The position numbers were made by a program, and so were the translations under genes. A model generated the notes under the pieces. It saw only the letters and a program-made list of their open reading frames with translations, was not told the origin of the DNA and did not search any database. Shown in pieces: positions 12,140-24,169 of a stretch of 64,000 nt of DNA; within the stretch, counting starts at the first letter, position 1; each line of letters starts with the position of its first letter. Origin of the DNA: Pseudomonadota bacterium (GTDB lineage: Bacteria; Pseudomonadota; Gammaproteobacteria; Steroidobacterales; Steroidobacteraceae); assembly GCA_021792555.1 (NCBI GenBank), contig JAJYUL010000013.1, positions 1 to 64,000 of the forward strand. Direction: 5' to 3'.

Positions 12140-12826
12140 TCACGCCCACAGCGCGCGACGCCGGCCCAACTCGATCACGCGTTCGATCACCGCCTCGATG
12201 CCCAGGCCGGTCGAATCGATCAGCGCGGCGTCGGCAGCTGGGACGAGCGGGGCCACCGCCCGGCTCGAGTCCCGCGCATCACGCTCGGCGATCTCGCGCG
12301 AAAGGGCCGAGAGGCTAGCACCAGACCCCTTTTCTTTCAACTGCTTATAGCGCCGCCGGGCCCGCTCCTCGGGGCTCGCGGTCAGAAAGATCTTCAATTG
12401 CGCCTGCGGGAAGACCACCGTGCCCATGTCCCGCCCGTCCGCGACCAGCCCGGGCGGCTCGGCAAAGGCCCTCTGGCGCTCCAGCAGCGCCTGGCGCACC
12501 GCCGGCCAGGCGGCCACCCGGGAGGCGCCCTGGCCCATCTCCTCGCTGCGGATGGCCCCGGTGACGTCGCGCCCCTCGAGCAGCACCTGCTCGGCGTCCG
12601 GCCCGGTCCCGAAGCGCACGCTCATGGCCGCGGCCAGCCGGGCATGGCCGGCCACATCGTCAAGCTCAAGCTTATGCTCCAGGCCGGCCAGCGCCACCAG
12701 CCGGTACAGCGCCCCGCTGTCGAGCAGATGCCACCCGGCGATGCGCGCCACGGCGCGGCTGATCGTGCCCTTGCCCGAGCCGCTCGGCCCGTCGATGGTG
12801 ACGATGGGCGCGCGCACGGCGCTCAC
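12140..12826 (-). CDS. cmk: cytidylate kinase
   Basis: Cmk phosphorylates CMP and dCMP to the diphosphates. The 228-aa protein has the P-loop GPSGSGKGT near its N-terminus ([19 protein letters not shown]), the DSGALYR CMP-binding segment and [13 protein letters not shown]. The frame is open upstream, but the GTG at 12826 overlaps the aroA stop codon (GTGA) and yields the family length, so the two genes are probably translationally coupled. The order aroA-cmk-rpsA is conserved in gammaproteobacteria. Confidence 0.95.
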   Translation of the reverse strand: MSAVRAPIVTIDGPSGSGKGTISRAVARIAGWHLLDSGALYRLVALAGLEHKLELDDVAGHARLAAAMSVRFGTGPDAEQVLLEGRDVTGAIRSEEMGQGASRVAAWPAVRQALLERQRAFAEPPGLVADGRDMGTVVFPQAQLKIFLTASPEERARRRYKQLKEKGSGASLSALSREIAERDARDSSRAVAPLVPAADAALIDSTGLGIEAVIERVIELGRRRALWA

Positions 12827-14145
12827 AGCGCCTCGAGCCCCAGGCCCGCCGCGCGGGCGAGCTCGACAAAGCCCGGGAAGGAGGTCGCCACATTGGCGAC
12901 GTCGCGGATTTCGATCGGCGCGCGGGCCGCGAGGCCGGCGATCGCGAACGCCATGGCGATGCGGTGATCGCCGTGACTCTCGATGGTGCCGCCCCCGAAG
13001 CCGCTGCCGCCGCGGATCCACAGCCCGTCGTCGAGCAGGTGATTGTCCACCCCGAGGGTGGTGAGCCCCTCGGCCATGGCGGCCAGCCGGTCGCTCTCCT
13101 TCACGCGCAGCTCCTCCGCTCCGCGCACCGTGGTTTCCCCGTCGGCCAGCGCCGCGGCGATGAAGAAGATCGGGAACTCGTCGATCGCAAGCGGCACCAG
13201 CTCGCGCGGCACGTGGATGCCGCGCAGGCGGCTCTTGCGCACCTCGATGTCCGCCGTCGGCTCGACGGCCTCGCCGGCATGCGGGTGCAGCTGGATGTCC
13301 GCGCCCATGAGCTTGAGCATCTCGAGCAGCCCGGTGCGCGTGGGGTTCACGCCCACGTTGCGCAGCAGCAGTCCGCGCTGCGCTGCGATCAGGCCCGCGA
13401 CGATGAAGAACGCCGCGGAGGAGAAATCCGCCGGCACGTGCACCGAGGTGCCGCGCAGCCGCTGCCCGCCCTCGAGCGATACACGGGCCCCGTCGCGCTG
13501 CACCGTCACGCCGAACGCGCCCAGCATCCGCTCCGTGTGGTCGCGGGTGGGCGCCGGCTCGGTGACCCGGGTCCGGCCGCTCGCGCCGAGCCCGGCGAGC
13601 AGCAGCGCGGACTTCACCTGGGCGCTCGCGACCGGCAGATGGAAGTCGATGCCGTGCAGGCTCGGCGTGCCGCGGATGTGCACCGGCGGCCGGCCCTCGC
13701 GCGTCTCGATGCGCGCGCCCATCTGCCGCAGCGGCGCGGCCACGCGCTCCATGGGCCGGCGCATCAGCGACTCATCACCGATCAGCACCGAGTCGAACGG
13801 CTGCGGGGCGAGCAGCCCCATGAACAGGCGCATCGCCGTGCCGGCGTTGCCCATGTCGAGCGGCGCGCTCGAGCCGCTGAGCGCCGCGGCGCCCCGGCCG
13901 TGCACCACCACCTGCTCGGGCGAGGGCCGCTCGATGCGCACCCCGAGGGCCTCGAGCGCGCGCAGCGTCGAGAGGCAGTCCGCGCCGGCGAGAAAGCCGC
14001 TGATGTGCGTATCGCCCTCGGCGAGCCCGCCGAGCATCAGCGCGCGGTGCGAAATCGACTTGTCCCCGGGCACCGTCAGCTCCCCGCTGATGCTCCCGCC
14101 CCCTGCCACGCGCAGACGCGCGCGTGTGTCAGCCGCACTACTCAT
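12823..14145 (-). CDS. aroA: 3-phosphoshikimate 1-carboxyvinyltransferase (EPSP synthase)
   Basis: AroA joins shikimate-3-phosphate and phosphoenolpyruvate in the sixth step of the shikimate pathway. The 440-aa protein contains the substrate-binding motifs [38 protein letters not shown] and [12 protein letters not shown], and the C-terminal [16 protein letters not shown]. It is a stand-alone enzyme, not fused to prephenate dehydrogenase (TyrA) as in pseudomonads. It lies between pheA (10 bp) and cmk (4-bp overlap), so chorismate synthesis is linked to phenylalanine synthesis in one operon. Confidence 0.97.
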   Translation of the reverse strand: MSSAADTRARLRVAGGGSISGELTVPGDKSISHRALMLGGLAEGDTHISGFLAGADCLSTLRALEALGVRIERPSPEQVVVHGRGAAALSGSSAPLDMGNAGTAMRLFMGLLAPQPFDSVLIGDESLMRRPMERVAAPLRQMGARIETREGRPPVHIRGTPSLHGIDFHLPVASAQVKSALLLAGLGASGRTRVTEPAPTRDHTERMLGAFGVTVQRDGARVSLEGGQRLRGTSVHVPADFSSAAFFIVAGLIAAQRGLLLRNVGVNPTRTGLLEMLKLMGADIQLHPHAGEAVEPTADIEVRKSRLRGIHVPRELVPLAIDEFPIFFIAAALADGETTVRGAEELRVKESDRLAAMAEGLTTLGVDNHLLDDGLWIRGGSGFGGGTIESHGDHRIAMAFAIAGLAARAPIEIRDVANVATSFPGFVELARAAGLGLEAL

Positions 14146-14155
14146 GTTCGTCTCT

Positions 14156-15283
14156 CTACAAAACGGCCCGCGGATACGACCCCAGCAACCGGAACAGCGA
14201 CGCGCGGCGCTTCAGCGAGGCCAGCGCACGGGCCACGTGCGGCTCCTCGGCGTGCCCGTCGATGTCGATGAAGAACACGTAATCCCATTTGCGCCGGTGC
14301 GAGGGGCGCGACTCGATGCGCGTCATGCTCACGCGGTGGCGCGCCAGCGGCTCGAGCAGCCGGTACAGCGCCCCGGGCGCATCGGTGTGTCCGACCGACA
14401 CCAGCAGCGTGCTGCGGTCCTCACCGCTCGGGGCGAGCAGCTTCCTGCCGAGCACGAGAAAGCGCGTGCTGTTGTCGGCGCGATCCTCGATCTGGCTCGA
14501 GAGCACCTTCAGTCCGTACACCTCCGCGGCGGTCTGCCCGGCGATCGCCGCCGTGCCGCGCTCATCGCGCGCGCGGCGCGCCGCCTCGCCGTTGCTCGCC
14601 ACGGCGATGAGCTCGACCTGCGGCAGATGCTCCTGCAGCCACAGGCGGCACTGCGCGAGGGACTGCGGATGCGAGCAGATGCGCACGATGCGTCCGAGGG
14701 CGTTCATGTTGCCCATCAGGTGGTGGTGGATGCGCAGCTCCACCTCCCCGCAGATCTTCAGCGGCGAGCTGAGGAACCGGTCGAGGGTGTGATTGACCGT
14801 TCCCTCGGTGGAGTTCTCGATCGGCACCACGCCGAAGTCGGCCGCGCCGGACTCGACCTCGTGGAACACCTCGTCGATCGAGCCGAGCGGCAGCGCCCGC
14901 ACCGAGTGCCCGAAGTGGGTGAGCACCGCGGTCTGGCTGAAGGTCGCCTCCGGACCCAGATAGGCCACCTTCAGCGGCTCCTGCTGCGCGAGGCACGCGG
15001 ACATGATCTCGCGGAACAGGCGCACCACTTCCTCGTCGCGCAGCGGGCCGCGGTTGCGCTCGCGCACCGCGCGCAGCACCTGCGCCTCGCGCTCGGGGCG
15101 GTAGAACTCCCCGCTCGTGCCGTCGCGGCTCTTGGTGAGCCCCACGCGCTGCGCGAGCAGCGCCCGCTCGTTGAGCAGACGCTGGATCTGCTGATCGACC
15201 CCATCGATGCGCTCGCGCACCGCCGCGAGCGTCTCGGCGGCCGGCGCGGCGCGGGGGCGACGGACGGGAGGTTTACGTGCCAT
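14156..15283 (-). CDS. pheA: bifunctional chorismate mutase / prephenate dehydratase
   Basis: This P-protein converts chorismate to prephenate and then to phenylpyruvate for phenylalanine synthesis. The 375-aa sequence has an N-terminal AroQ chorismate mutase helix set (about residues 17-105, VRERIDGVDQQIQRLLNERA), then the dehydratase domain (VAYLGPEATFSQTAV, GVVPIENSTEGTVNHTLDR), and a C-terminal ACT regulatory domain with GALYRLLEPLARHRVSMTRI followed by ESRPSHRRKWDYVFF, the phenylalanine-binding ESRP motif. The intact ESRP predicts feedback inhibition. It begins with a short basic extension. It is 12 bp after serA and 10 bp before aroA. Confidence 0.97.
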   Translation of the reverse strand: MARKPPVRRPRAAPAAETLAAVRERIDGVDQQIQRLLNERALLAQRVGLTKSRDGTSGEFYRPEREAQVLRAVRERNRGPLRDEEVVRLFREIMSACLAQQEPLKVAYLGPEATFSQTAVLTHFGHSVRALPLGSIDEVFHEVESGAADFGVVPIENSTEGTVNHTLDRFLSSPLKICGEVELRIHHHLMGNMNALGRIVRICSHPQSLAQCRLWLQEHLPQVELIAVASNGEAARRARDERGTAAIAGQTAAEVYGLKVLSSQIEDRADNSTRFLVLGRKLLAPSGEDRSTLLVSVGHTDAPGALYRLLEPLARHRVSMTRIESRPSHRRKWDYVFFIDIDGHAEEPHVARALASLKRRASLFRLLGSYPRAVL

Positions 15284-15295
15284 ACGAAAACGCTT

Positions 15296-16465
15296 TCAGA
15301 TCAAGTGGGCGGACAGCACGCCGCGGATGGCGCGCACGGCTTCGAGCAGCCGCGGCTCTAGCGTACCGTCCACATCGAGCAGCGTGTATGCGTACTCGCC
15401 ACGCGAGGCGTTCAGCAGCGCGGCGATGTTCAGCCCCGCGCCGGCGAGGTGCGTGGAGATCTGGCCGACCACGTTCGGCACGTTGCGGTTGGCGATCGCG
15501 AGCCGCGCGCTGCCCGGCAGGCGCGCGAGCTCGGCCTCGGGAAAGTTGGCACTGTTGCTGATGTTGCCGTTTTCCAGGAAATCGCGCAGCTGATCGGCGG
15601 CCATGATGGCGCAGTTGTCGGCCGCCTCCCCGGTGAGCGCCCCGAGATGCGGCAGGGTGATCACCCTGGGGTGATCCTTCAGCAGATTGCTCGGGAAGTC
15701 GCACACGTAGGCGTGCAGCCGCAGCGCATCGAGCGATGCGACCACCGCCGGATCATCGACGATGCCGGCGCGCGAGAAGTTCAGCAGCACCGCGCCTCTT
15801 TGCAGCAGCCGCACCCGATGCTCCCCGACGAGGCCGCGGGTCTGCTCGTTGAGCGGCACGTGCACCGTGACGAAGTCGGAGCGGGCAAAGAGGTCATCGA
15901 GCGAGAGGGCCTGCTCGACCCCGGAGGACAGCTGCCAGGCGCGCTGCACGGTGATCTGCGGATCGTAGCCGAGCACGCGCATGCCGAGCGCCTCGGCGGA
16001 ATTGGCCACCTCGACGCCGACCGCCCCGAGCCCGACGACCCCGAGGGTGCGCCCGGCGAGCTCGAACCCGGCGAACTCGCCGCGCCCGGCGTGCACCGCC
16101 GCCTCGATGGCGCGGTCATCGCCCTTGAGCGCGCGGGCGAAGCTCCAGGCCTGGCAGATGTTACGCGCCGCGAGGAACAGGCTCGCCAGCACCAGCTCCT
16201 TCACGGCGTTGGCATTGGCCCCGGGGGCGATGAACACCGGGATGCCGCGGCGGCTGAACTCCTCCACCGGAATGTTCTCGACCCCCGCCCCGGCGCGGGC
16301 CACCGCACGCACCGTGGCGGGCAGCTTCAGCCCGTGCATGTCCGCCGAGCGCACCAGCACCGCGTGCGGCTCGGCGATCTCGCCGGCCACCTCGTAGCGC
16401 TCGCGCGGCAGGCGCTCGAGGCCGCGCGGGCTGATGTCGTTCAACGTCAGGATCCGATAGCGCAT
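15296..16465 (-). CDS. serA: D-3-phosphoglycerate dehydrogenase
   Basis: SerA oxidises 3-phosphoglycerate, the first step of serine synthesis. The 389-aa protein has the D-2-hydroxyacid dehydrogenase fold: NAD-binding GRTLGVVGLGAVGVEVA, the catalytic Arg region LNFSRAGIVDD, and the catalytic His in ITLPHLGALTGEA. The short C-terminal ACT domain (VPNVVGQISTHLAGAGLNIA) suggests allosteric control. It resembles the shorter ACT-containing SerA type, without the long intervening domain. It is 6 bp downstream of serC, so two consecutive serine-pathway enzymes are made together. Confidence 0.93.
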   Translation of the reverse strand: MRYRILTLNDISPRGLERLPRERYEVAGEIAEPHAVLVRSADMHGLKLPATVRAVARAGAGVENIPVEEFSRRGIPVFIAPGANANAVKELVLASLFLAARNICQAWSFARALKGDDRAIEAAVHAGRGEFAGFELAGRTLGVVGLGAVGVEVANSAEALGMRVLGYDPQITVQRAWQLSSGVEQALSLDDLFARSDFVTVHVPLNEQTRGLVGEHRVRLLQRGAVLLNFSRAGIVDDPAVVASLDALRLHAYVCDFPSNLLKDHPRVITLPHLGALTGEAADNCAIMAADQLRDFLENGNISNSANFPEAELARLPGSARLAIANRNVPNVVGQISTHLAGAGLNIAALLNASRGEYAYTLLDVDGTLEPRLLEAVRAIRGVLSAHLI

Positions 16466-16471
16466 CGCGGC

Positions 16472-17554
16472 TCAGCCGTGCCGGCGCTCGAACTCGCGCA
16501 TGAACGCGGCAAGCGCCTCGACCGCCGCGAGCGGCACGGCGTTGTAGAGGCTCGCACGCAGCCCGCCGACCGAGCGGTGGCCTTCCAGATGCATCAGGCC
16601 CGCCGCGGCCGCCTCGCTGAGAAACAGCGGCTCGAGCTCCGGCCGCTCGAGCCGGAAGGGCACGTTCATCCACGAGCGGCACGCGCGCTCGACGGGATTG
16701 CGGTACAGCCCCGAGCCGTCGATCGTCCCGTAGAGCAGTTCGGCCTTGGCGCGGTTGAGCGCGGCCATGGCCGCCAGCCCCCCGCGCGCCTCGATCCACT
16801 GGAACACCAGGCCCGCGATGTACCAGGCGAAGGTCGGCGGGGTGTTGAGCATCGAGCCGTGCGCGGCCATGCGCGTGTAATCGAGGATCGCCGGGACGTC
16901 CTTGCGCGCGCGGGCGAGCAGCCCCTCGTGCACGATCACCAGGCACAGCCCCGAGGGGCCGATGTTCTTCTGCGCTCCGGCGTAGATCAGCCCGAAGCGG
17001 CTCACCTCGATCGGTCGCGACAGCAGCGTCGAGGACATGTCGGCGACGAGGGGCACCCCGGCGGTGTCGGGCACGTAGGGGAACTCCACCCCGCCGATGG
17101 TCTCATTCGGCGTGTAGTGCACGTAGGCGGCCCCGGCCGTCAGGCGCAGCGCCGACTGCGCCGGCGCGGTGGTGTACTTCGAGGCGGCCTCGTCCGCGGC
17201 GATGTTGACCTCGATCCCGAGGCGGCGGGCCTCCTCGATCGCCTTGGCCGACCACACCCCGGTGTTGAGGTAGTCCGCCGCGGCCCCGTGCGCGGCGAGG
17301 TTCAGCGGCACGGCGGCGAACTGGCCGGTGGCCCCGCCCTGCAGGAACAGCACCCGGTAGGCCGCGGGAATCGCGAGCAGCGCGCGCAGCCGCGCCTCGG
17401 TCTGCTCGGCGAGCGCGGTGAACGCCTTGCCGCGATGGCTCACCTCCATCACCGACATGCCGCTGCCGGCCCAGTCGGTCAGTTCCGCGCTGGCCTGCTC
17501 GAGAACTTCCAGCGGCAGGGCCGCCGGCCCCGCCGAGAAATTGAACACGCGCAC
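16472..17554 (-). CDS. serC: phosphoserine aminotransferase
   Basis: SerC transaminates 3-phosphohydroxypyruvate to phosphoserine and also serves pyridoxal-phosphate synthesis. The 360-aa protein begins VRVFNFSAGPAALP, the family N-terminus, and has the PLP-lysine segment IYAGAQKNIGPSGL and C-terminal HRSVGGLRASLYNAV. GTG 17554 was chosen over upstream in-frame starts because it gives the family length and N-terminus; AAGGA lies just before it. The neighbours serA and pheA make this an amino-acid synthesis operon that leads into aroA-cmk-rpsA. Confidence 0.96.
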   Translation of the reverse strand: MRVFNFSAGPAALPLEVLEQASAELTDWAGSGMSVMEVSHRGKAFTALAEQTEARLRALLAIPAAYRVLFLQGGATGQFAAVPLNLAAHGAAADYLNTGVWSAKAIEEARRLGIEVNIAADEAASKYTTAPAQSALRLTAGAAYVHYTPNETIGGVEFPYVPDTAGVPLVADMSSTLLSRPIEVSRFGLIYAGAQKNIGPSGLCLVIVHEGLLARARKDVPAILDYTRMAAHGSMLNTPPTFAWYIAGLVFQWIEARGGLAAMAALNRAKAELLYGTIDGSGLYRNPVERACRSWMNVPFRLERPELEPLFLSEAAAAGLMHLEGHRSVGGLRASLYNAVPLAAVEALAAFMREFERRHG

Positions 17555-17729
17555 TGTGTCCTTCCGGCCAAATGTGCAGAGGATGTGGGAAGCCCCGATA
17601 GTAGCAAGCGCCCGTGCGGCGTTCAGAACTTTTGCGCATGACGGCGGGCCGCGCGCGCCCCGGGGACGGGCCGTGCGCGCGAGGGCCTCACGCCCCGCTG
17701 CCCGGCCCGGCCCGTGCCGGACCGCAGCC

Positions 17730-20318
<2,589 letters not shown>

Positions 20319-20453
20319 CGGGCCCTGGGGATCTGCCAAAAGCGTAATGTTAGCACGGGGCGCGCATCGGGCGCTGCGCGCGCCGGGCAGATGAACGATA
20401 ATGGCTGTTGCCGCCGGCTCTCAGGCGGAGGGCCATCCGTTGAGCAGGTAATT

Positions 20454-21188
20454 ATGGCAACCGCAACCGACCACAACGCCGCGCCGGAACACGCTCCGAA
20501 CGTCGAGGACGGGGAGATCGGCAAGTTCGACGCGATCGCCGGGCGCTTCTGGGACGAGCACGGCCCGTTCCGCCCGCTGCACCAGCTGAACCCCGTGCGC
20601 GTGCGCTTCATCACCGAGCGCGCCAGCGTCGCCGGGGCGCGCGTGCTCGATGTCGGCTGCGGCGGGGGCCTGCTGTCCGAGGCGCTCGCGCGCGCCGGCG
20701 CTGCGGTCACCGGCATCGACCTCGCGAGCGGCATGATCGAGGTCGCCCGGCTGCACGCCGCGGCGCACGGCCTCGCCATCGACTACCGCACCGCCTCGGC
20801 CGAGGCGCTCGCCGCCGAGCAGCCCGGCGCGTTCGACATCGTCAGCTGCATGGAGATGCTCGAGCACGTGCCGGACCCCAAGGCGATGCTCGCGACGCTC
20901 GCGGCGCTCGTGCGCCCGGGCGGCTCGGTGTTCGTCTCGACGCTCAATCGCAACCTCAAGTCCTTCCTGGTGGCGATCGTCGGGGCCGAATACCTGCTCT
21001 CGCTACTGCCGCGCGGCACGCACGAGTACGAGCGGTTCATCCGCCCGAGCGAGATGACCCGCTGGGCGCGCCAGGCGGGGCTTGCGGCGCGCGCCATCTC
21101 CGGCATCGCGCTCGGTCCGCTCGGCGGGGCGCGCCTGAGCGCGCACCCCTCGGTCAACTACATCGCGCAGTTCGTGCGCGCGGGCTAG
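20454..21188 (+). CDS. ubiG: ubiquinone biosynthesis O-methyltransferase
   Basis: UbiG performs both O-methylations of ubiquinone synthesis using SAM. The 244-aa protein has the family start 'EIGKFDAIAGRFWDEHGPFRPLHQLNPVR', SAM motif I VLDVGCGGGLLSEALAR, post-I TGIDLAS, and EMLEHVPDP. The start ATG 20454 is placed after GAGCAGG; an upstream ATG would add 21 residues that the family lacks. The gyrA/ubiG divergent pair is common in gammaproteobacteria. rmuC begins 7 bp downstream. Confidence 0.96.
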   Translation: MATATDHNAAPEHAPNVEDGEIGKFDAIAGRFWDEHGPFRPLHQLNPVRVRFITERASVAGARVLDVGCGGGLLSEALARAGAAVTGIDLASGMIEVARLHAAAHGLAIDYRTASAEALAAEQPGAFDIVSCMEMLEHVPDPKAMLATLAALVRPGGSVFVSTLNRNLKSFLVAIVGAEYLLSLLPRGTHEYERFIRPSEMTRWARQAGLAARAISGIALGPLGGARLSAHPSVNYIAQFVRAG

Positions 21189-21195
21189 GGGCGCG

Positions 21196-22479
21196 ATGTC
21201 CGCCGCGCTACTCACCGCCGCGGCGCTCGCCTTCGGGGCGCTGCTCGGATTTCTCCTCGCGCAGCTGCGCGCGCTGAAGCAAAGCGGTGCGCTGCGCGCC
21301 GAGCTCGAGAGCGCCCGCGCCCAGCTCGAGGCCGAGCGGCGCGCGCAGGCCGAGCGCAGCGCGGCGCTCGCACAGGCCGAGCAGCGCCTGCGCGAGAGCT
21401 TCGAGGCGCTCGCCGCGCAGGCCCTGAAGAACAACAACGAGCTGTTCCTCGCCGTGGCCCGCGAGACCCTCGGGCGCGAGCAGGCGCTCGCCCAGAGCGG
21501 CCTGAAGGAGCGCGAGAGCGCCATCGCGCAGCTGATCCAGCCGCTGCGCTCGGCGCTGGAGAAGACCGAGCAGCAGGTGCAATCCCTCGAGCGCGAGCGG
21601 CGGGAGGCGTACGCGGCGCTGCGCACCCAGATCGAATCGCTCGCGAGCGGCCAGACTCAGCTGCAGCGCGAGACGCGCAACCTGGTCACCGCGCTGCGCC
21701 GGCCCGAGGTGCGCGGGCGCTGGGGCGAGGTCACGCTGCGCCGTCTGGTCGAGCTCGCCGGGCTCACCGAGCACTGCGATTTCACCGAGCAGGCGCACCT
21801 GGAGGGCCCGGACGGGGCGCTGCGCCCGGACCTGGTGGTGCACATGCCCGAATCGCGCGACCTGGTGATCGACGTGAAGACCCCGCTCGATGCCTATCTC
21901 GAGGCGCTCGAGGCCCCGAGCGAGGAGGCCCGTCAGAGCGCGCTGCGCCGCCACGCCCAGCAGCTCGAGGCGCGCATCCGCCAGCTCGCCTCCAAGGCCT
22001 ATTGGGCGCAGTTCGAGCACAGTCCGCAGTTCGCGGTGCTGTTCCTGCCCGGGGATCAGTTCCTCGCCGCCGCCCTCGCCGAGCGGCCGGACCTCATCGA
22101 GGCGGCGCTCAGGCAGAACATCATCATCGCCACGCCCTCGACGCTGATGGCGCTGCTGAAGACCGTGGCGTACGGCTGGGCTCAGAGCGCGATGGCCGAC
22201 AACGCCGCGCTCATCCGCGGGCTCGGCCAGGAGCTGCACCGGCGGCTCGGCAGCTTCATCTCGCATCTGCAGCGCATGGGGCAGCGGCTCGATGCCGCCG
22301 TCGACGCCTACAACTCTGCGGTGGGCTCGCTCGAGCGGCAGGTCCTGCCGCAGGCGCGGCGCTTCACCGAGCTCGGCGTGCCCGCCGAGGCGCCGATCGA
22401 GCCGCTCGAGCCGCTCGATCAGCCGGTGCGCACCCTCACCGCCCGCCCCCCCGGGGAGAGCTCATCCGGCCCGCCCTGA
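21196..22479 (+). CDS. rmuC: DNA recombination protein RmuC
   Basis: RmuC is a predicted nuclease-fold protein that limits inversions at short inverted repeats. The 427-aa protein has an N-terminal membrane anchor (residues 3-23), a long Ala/Glu/Arg-rich coiled coil (about 30-160), and the RmuC core with VRGRWGEVTLRRLVELAGL, DLVIDVKTPLDAYLEAL and QFAVLFLPGDQFLAAAL. The last 18 bp overlap, tail to tail, the minus-strand rluB-like gene. Confidence 0.93.
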   Translation: MSAALLTAAALAFGALLGFLLAQLRALKQSGALRAELESARAQLEAERRAQAERSAALAQAEQRLRESFEALAAQALKNNNELFLAVARETLGREQALAQSGLKERESAIAQLIQPLRSALEKTEQQVQSLERERREAYAALRTQIESLASGQTQLQRETRNLVTALRRPEVRGRWGEVTLRRLVELAGLTEHCDFTEQAHLEGPDGALRPDLVVHMPESRDLVIDVKTPLDAYLEALEAPSEEARQSALRRHAQQLEARIRQLASKAYWAQFEHSPQFAVLFLPGDQFLAAALAERPDLIEAALRQNIIIATPSTLMALLKTVAYGWAQSAMADNAALIRGLGQELHRRLGSFISHLQRMGQRLDAAVDAYNSAVGSLERQVLPQARRFTELGVPAEAPIEPLEPLDQPVRTLTARPPGESSSGPP

Positions 22480-23283
22480 GCCTGCGGCCTGCTCGGACGG
22501 CTGCGCCGTGAGCAGCGCCTCGAGCTCCTCGGAGGCGAGCGCCCGGAAGTGCCCGCGCGGCAGCGTGCGCTCGAGATTGAGCGTGCCGAGCTGAGTGCGC
22601 AGCACCCGGCTGACGCGCGCGCCCTGGCGCTCGAGGAGCTGGCGGATGTCCTTGCCGCTCGCCCCGCGCGCGCGCACCGCGTACCAGCGGTTGGTGCCCT
22701 CGCCCCCGGCGCTCTCGCACCCGAGCACCTCAAGGTGTACCCCGCTGTCGAGCGCCCCGCCGAGCACCCCCTCGCACTGCGACTCGGTGAGCTCACCGAT
22801 CACCCGCACGCTGAAGGCGCTCACCCACTGGCGCACCCGCCGCTGCAGGCGCGCGGCGTACTCTCCATCCCCGCACAGGAGCTCGAGTCCGCCGTCGATG
22901 CGCGGCATGGGGCTGATGACGATGAAGCGCCGCCCGGCACGGCGGGGCAGCCGCTGAAGCAGCGGCACGGCCTGCTCGCCCGATTCCTCGGGGGCCTGAT
23001 CGAGCCGCTCGCCGCTCGAGCGGTTGTAGATGAACGCCACGCCTGCGCCCGCCGGCTCGCGCTGGCGCACCAGGCGCCCGTCGAGGCGCACCTGATCGGC
23101 CGGCCCGACGCGCATCCCGAGACTCGCCGGCGCGCCGTTGACGGTCAGCCGCCCGGCCCGGATCCACTCCTCCGCCTCGCGCCGCGAGGCAAGGCCCGCC
23201 CGCGCGAGCACCTTCTGCAGCCGCTCGGGCGCAGCGCGCCGCTCGCCGCGCCCGGCGCTGCGGCGCCGCAGGTGACGGGGCAT
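22462..23283 (-). CDS. RluB/RsuA-family pseudouridine synthase with degenerate catalytic motifs
   Basis: The 273-aa product has the RluB domain order. An S4 RNA-binding domain (about residues 17-75, RLQKVLARAGLASRREAEEW) is followed by a pseudouridine synthase domain that ends VSRVLRTQLGTLNL and LPRGHFRALASEELEALL. In RsuA-class enzymes the catalytic loop is 'GRLDxxTxGLLLLTxDGEL'. Here the matching stretch is PRIDGGLELLCGDGEYA: the Asp may be kept but about three residues, including the Thr, are missing. The conserved 'EGRNREVRRL' motif reads RGASGKDIRQLL. It is therefore either an inactive or a re-specialised paralogue. Position just upstream of scpB is the usual place of rluB. The start at ATG 23283 matches the S4 domain border. 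Confidence 0.8.
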   Translation of the reverse strand: MPRHLRRRSAGRGERRAAPERLQKVLARAGLASRREAEEWIRAGRLTVNGAPASLGMRVGPADQVRLDGRLVRQREPAGAGVAFIYNRSSGERLDQAPEESGEQAVPLLQRLPRRAGRRFIVISPMPRIDGGLELLCGDGEYAARLQRRVRQWVSAFSVRVIGELTESQCEGVLGGALDSGVHLEVLGCESAGGEGTNRWYAVRARGASGKDIRQLLERQGARVSRVLRTQLGTLNLERTLPRGHFRALASEELEALLTAQPSEQAAGSGRAG

Positions 23284-23287
23284 GGCC

Positions 23288-24169
23288 TCAGCCGCTCTCG
23301 CCGTCCGAGGCGGCGCGCATCTGCCGGGGCGGGGAGTCCTCCTCCCCGGCAGACTCCTCGGCCGGCTCGGCCGGCGCATCGCCCGGCGCCCGCGCAAGCG
23401 GCTCGGCATCGCCATCGGCGGGCTCGGCGGCCTGATCCTCGAGGAGCGCCTCGCTCGCCTGCCCGGCCGCTTCAGGCTCGGGCGCAGGCCGATCCGATCC
23501 AGCGCCATCCGCCTGCAGGAGCTGCCCCGGTGCGCCCGCATCGCCCGCCTCGCCAGCGCCCCCGCCCTGCTGTGCGCCGGACTGCTCCTGCGCCGCCGCG
23601 GCGCCCTCGGGCAGATCGAGCGGCAGGTTCGGCTCGCTCAGCGCCTTCAGCTGCGCAAGCGGCGGCAGATCATCCAGACTCTTCAGACCGAAGTAATCCA
23701 GGAACTCGCGCGTGGTACCGAGCAGCTCCGGGCGCCCCGGCACGTCGCGCTGGCCGACCACGCGGATCCAGTTGCGCTCGAGCAGCGTCTTGATGATGTT
23801 GGGATTGACGGCCACGCCGCGCACCTGCTCGATCTCCCCGCGGGTGATCGGCTGGCGGTAGGCGATGAGCGCGAGCGTCTCGAGCAGCGCGCGCGAGTAG
23901 CGCGCCGGACGCTCGGGCCAGAGCCGCGAGACCTCGGCGGCGAACTCGCGGCGCACCTGGATGCGCCATCCCGAGGCGGTCTCGCGCAGCTCGATGCCCC
24001 GCTCGGCGTACTCAGCGCCGAGCTGCCCGAGCGCCGCGCCGAGGGCCGCCTCCTCGGGACGGGAGAGCTCATCGAACAGCTGGCCGAGCTCCGCGAGCGT
24101 GAGCGGCCGTCCGGCCGCGAGCAGCGCCGCTTCGATCACATTACGAACATAGGATTCAATCATCAGCAT
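23288..24169 (-). CDS. scpB: segregation and condensation protein B
   Basis: ScpB is the winged-helix kite subunit of the SMC-ScpAB condensin. The first ~185 residues carry the family signatures: SYVRNVIEAALLAAGRPLTL, ETLALIAYRQPITRGEIEQ and VRGVAVNPNIIKTLLERNWI. A tail of about 105 residues, rich in Ala, Pro, Glu and Gln, makes it longer (293 aa) than typical ScpB. The start overlaps scpA by 14 bp; Met3 (24163) is an alternative start. smc itself lies at 31.5-35 kb, so all three condensin subunits are encoded in this window. Confidence 0.94.
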   Translation of the reverse strand: MLMIESYVRNVIEAALLAAGRPLTLAELGQLFDELSRPEEAALGAALGQLGAEYAERGIELRETASGWRIQVRREFAAEVSRLWPERPARYSRALLETLALIAYRQPITRGEIEQVRGVAVNPNIIKTLLERNWIRVVGQRDVPGRPELLGTTREFLDYFGLKSLDDLPPLAQLKALSEPNLPLDLPEGAAAAQEQSGAQQGGGAGEAGDAGAPGQLLQADGAGSDRPAPEPEAAGQASEALLEDQAAEPADGDAEPLARAPGDAPAEPAEESAGEEDSPPRQMRAASDGESG

